A stretch of 9,129 nucleotides of DNA from Opitutales bacterium (GTDB taxonomy: Bacteria > Verrucomicrobiota > Verrucomicrobiia > Opitutales > Oceanipulchritudinaceae). The notes beneath the pieces are model-generated. The model was not told where the DNA came from, searched no databases, and saw only the letters and a list, made by a program, of their open reading frames with translations. Numbering within the stretch: position 1 is the stretch's first letter; each line of letters begins with the position of its first letter. Position numbers and translations under genes: made by a program. The stretch lies in assembly GCA_007123395.1 (NCBI GenBank), contig SKLD01000271.1:1-9129 (forward strand), read 5' to 3'. Of the stretch, positions 7,901-9,129 are shown one piece after another.

Positions 7901-8289
7901 GCCAGCCGCTCGTAGGCAGACGCCAGTCCGCTCGCAAGGGTGTCGTTGCTCCGCGGATGCGCCTCCGCTTCGCGCATGGCACGGATCGCCTCGCGGAAGC
8001 GGCGCTGCATGAGCGCCTCGTGCGCGGCATAAGGGATGCGCCCGTGACGTTCCGCCACCCCGCGTGCGGGCAGGATGTAGCGGTGCAACGCGGCCAGAAA
8101 AGCCAGCGCCCGGACCCGCTCATAGAGGCTCTCCGCCGAGCGCCAGAAGGTCTCCAGCGCTTCACAACCGTCACACAACGCGCCCGCGTCCATACCCTCC
8201 GCCACGGCAAAGAGGGACCGGTCGCGCACCGCCGCGTCCTCCGACACGATCATCTCGACAAAAGGATGGAGGGACGCCGCCGTGCTCAT
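4957..8289 (-). CDS. Fucokinase-like GHMP kinase / UDP-sugar pyrophosphorylase-like fusion
   Basis: A 1110-residue predicted bifunctional nucleotide-sugar enzyme. Residues 1-130 are helical and unassigned. About 135-570 resemble L-fucokinase: GGSGGGWQDSGGVWPGIKL (369-387) is the family's GGGWQDQ signature, IPKGSRLAVSTNL (316-328) occupies the phosphate-loop position and GGMSGGGMGF (532-541) motif 3. The glycine-rich loop reads RLAVST instead of the usual GLGTSS, so kinase activity is uncertain. About 735-1080 resemble the UDPGP family (UDP-glucose/UDP-sugar pyrophosphorylases): LAAGAGSRW (741-749) with Lys757, VHNIDCLGAG (924-933, compare NIDNLGA), then GGGLAKIDGRVRLVE and FYNTLTTWVSI. Domain order is kinase first, the reverse of Bacteroides Fkp and plant FKGP, and the pyrophosphorylase is UDPGP-like rather than fucose-1-P guanylyltransferase-like. 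It starts in an ATGA overlap with the upstream nucleotidyltransferase. Substrate unknown; fucose is one candidate, not a conclusion. Confidence 0.85.
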   Translation of the reverse strand: MSTAASLHPFVEMIVSEDAAVRDRSLFAVAEGMDAGALCDGCEALETFWRSAESLYERVRALAFLAALHRYILPARGVAERHGRIPYAAHEALMQRRFREAIRAMREAEAHPRSNDTLASGLASAYERLALQFLADQVRLSVRSVPGNQWMFRVGHAEAYPLRLRPELLGADGGATPVLREATAVRMDLSHSSWSDIFFLGMDRPEFARVLNVSINLAPADGGEDPRPPVEAYFRVIDRPVIRLLSIDLEAQAEVSSLAELFDFGRDYLGLLKAAVIAAGVIPPGVEGSPQPLEAFLERLIGPGLGFELVSNVNNIPKGSRLAVSTNLLASLVAVCMRATGQTPELTGPLPEGARRIVAARAILGEWLGGSGGGWQDSGGVWPGIKLIEGCLTEPGDAEHGVSRGKLLPKHTVFCRESIPESAREALERSLVLVHGGMAQNVGPILEMVTERYLLRSGAEWTARGDSLATTERILDALRAGDIRTLGKLTTGHFFGPLTTIIPWATNAFTEALIERVKRALGDAFWGFWMLGGMSGGGMGFIVDPSARDEAKGKLADILRETKGDYETALPFAMDPVVYDFSINEEGSCAAWCGPNGLPAAYYRLRLPGLLRKRVADLSRDEAADLRHVAGRIRAPGQPAAGDLAILTSLLPDEAHGAGGTDAPGSLEALLAENGFDPEAHEAIRRQLLAGAVGLAQNRLPGSAQIEDVEDGDLIAPADGGEALRRGREALANGEVAVVTLAAGAGSRWTQGAGVVKALHPFARFAGRHRNFIEAHMAKSRRAAMDHGATVPHVFTTSYLTHRPVSEWLERTGTGAGDSFVRPFVSKGRSVGLRFVPTLRDLRFAWEELPQEQLDEQAHKMRLSGRRALMRWAESMGEGSDYRDNTPLQCLHPVGHWYEVPNLLLNGTLARLLAEQPTLKTLLVHNIDCLGAGPDPAVLGAHLESGAHMSVEVIPRRFEDQGGGLAKIDGRVRLVEGMALPREEDEFKLRFYNTLTTWVSIDGYLEHLGLSRDDLSDAGRVRTAVRRSAARMPAYITLKEVKKRWGRGQEDIFPVLQFERLWGDLTALPEICPAFIRVSRARGRQLKDPAQLDAWLRDGSRDYIESIGAW

Positions 8290-9129
8290 TGTGCCGGTGC
8301 TTGCGGGTGTGCGAGGAGGCGGACGATGCGCGTCAGCACTTCGTCGCGGTGCGGGCTTGCGAGGGCGAGCGCCAGCTGCGCCATGAGTAACCCGTGGCGC
8401 TCCTCAAGATTGTAGCGGTGCCCGGCGATCTCAAAGGCATAAAACGTCTCCGTCTCGGCCAGTTGGTCGAGGGCGGGCGTGAGAGCGAGCCCTCCCGCGT
8501 CGTCCGCCGCTGCGGCCTCCAGCAATTCGAAAATCCGCGGCGTCAGCACATGCATCCCGAAAAAGCAGAGGTAGTGGCCGCTGCGCAGGCCGGGCACGAG
8601 CAGTTCCAGCTCCGCCTGCGTCGGCGTCGGTTTCTCCACGATCTTGCGAATGCGGAACAACGAGCGGTCGCGGTCCTCCAGCACGCCCCCGATTGTCCCG
8701 TAAAGCCCGATCTCGCTCTCGTGCGTCGACTGCACCGCCGCTACCGGCGCTCGCTCGCGCTCCGCCACCGCGATCAACTGCCCCACACAGGGTCGCGCCG
8801 GATCGTCGCTGACAAATAGGTGGTCGCCCACTGACAAAACAAACGGCGCGTCACCAACAAAGTCCTTCGCCCGCAGCACGGCGTCGCCGAACCCGCGCGG
8901 CTCCGTCTGCTCAATGAAGGTCACGCGGTCCGCCGCCGCCGCCACCGCCTCGCCGTAAAGCTCTCCCTGCCCCGGCGCGACAACGATCCCAACGCGCTCG
9001 ATCCAGACATCCCGCAGGTGGAGTTCGTCGATGAACCTGAACTCGTACAGTTCAACCAGCGCGCCCTGCAGCAGCGTGGCGTGTTCCTGCGACGCTCCCA
9101 GGCACGACGCCGACTCGAGGATGTTCTCG
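8286..9129 (-). CDS. GalU-like sugar nucleotidyltransferase (N-terminus beyond right edge)
   Basis: The last 280 codons of a nucleotidyltransferase of the UTP-glucose-1-phosphate uridylyltransferase type, open to the window edge. Seen: IERVGIVVAPGQ, IEQTEPRGFGDAVLRAKDFVGDAPFVLSVGDH (the metal-binding Asp region), IVEKPTPTQAE (the EKP motif), GHYLCFFGMHVLTPRIFELLE, LTPALDQLAE and a C-terminal helix with LLMAQLALAL. A GTG at 8945-8943 could be taken as start, but homology continues upstream of it, so the true start is outside. The sequence before IERV does not show the GxGTRxxPxTKxxPK signature clearly; LGASQEHATLLQGALVEL stands where it would be expected. Near the C-terminus GHRYNLEERHG replaces the usual RYDxGxKxG. 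It may be a divergent or inactive paralogue, or a regulatory partner of the fusion protein it overlaps. Confidence 0.82.
   Translation of the reverse strand, partial: ENILESASCLGASQEHATLLQGALVELYEFRFIDELHLRDVWIERVGIVVAPGQGELYGEAVAAAADRVTFIEQTEPRGFGDAVLRAKDFVGDAPFVLSVGDHLFVSDDPARPCVGQLIAVAERERAPVAAVQSTHESEIGLYGTIGGVLEDRDRSLFRIRKIVEKPTPTQAELELLVPGLRSGHYLCFFGMHVLTPRIFELLEAAAADDAGGLALTPALDQLAETETFYAFEIAGHRYNLEERHGLLMAQLALALASPHRDEVLTRIVRLLAHPQAPAQ

Noticed and set aside
8943..8945. GTG as start codon of the GalU-like gene
   Set aside because: The frame stays open to the window edge, and the upstream residues (IERVGIVVAPGQ) match the nucleotidyltransferase fold, so this would cut the domain.
1..9129. 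CRISPR array, tRNA or rRNA genes, insertion sequence transposase
   Set aside because: No regularly spaced direct repeats, no tRNA cloverleaf or rRNA segments and no transposase motifs were recognised by eye on either strand.

Overview
The window comes from a GC-rich bacterium. The gene content (bacterial-type GltX, citramalate-route CimA, GHMP-kinase/nucleotidyltransferase fusions), weak Shine-Dalgarno sequences at every visible start, and short palindromic repeats between genes would fit the PVC group (Verrucomicrobiota, Kiritimatiellota or Lentisphaerota). That placement is inference: no rRNA or other phylogenetic marker has been compared. All intact genes lie on the minus strand, so transcription runs right to left. 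The only plus-strand genes are a broken toxin-antitoxin pair.

Right part (3695-9129): a nucleotide-sugar block. It begins with a GalU-like nucleotidyltransferase that runs off the right edge. This overlaps by ATGA a 1110-residue protein joining a fucokinase-like GHMP kinase to a UDP-sugar-pyrophosphorylase-like domain. After a 179-base gap comes a 360-residue protein joining an HldE/TagD-type cytidylyltransferase to a very compact GHMP kinase. Three nucleotidyltransferase domains of three different folds and two GHMP kinase domains thus lie in a row. They probably phosphorylate and nucleotide-activate one or more sugars for surface glycans. The sugar cannot be read from sequence, and several catalytic motifs are altered.

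Middle (2754-3682): an AT-richer stretch carries a HEPN/MNT (HepT/MntA) module whose antitoxin has two frameshifts and whose toxin lacks its centre. It is preceded by a run of three short perfect palindromes. On the other strand lies the leader of cimA. It encodes a 20-residue peptide with five isoleucines, two valines and one leucine, followed by mutually exclusive hairpins and a terminator-like hairpin with a U-rich tail. This looks like an isoleucine-sensing transcription attenuator for the citramalate route and is the most interesting item in the window.

Left part (1-2753): cimA (R-citramalate synthase, first step of the threonine-independent isoleucine pathway), then a 250-base gap, then the N-terminal 301 codons of gltX (glutamyl-tRNA synthetase), cut by the left edge.
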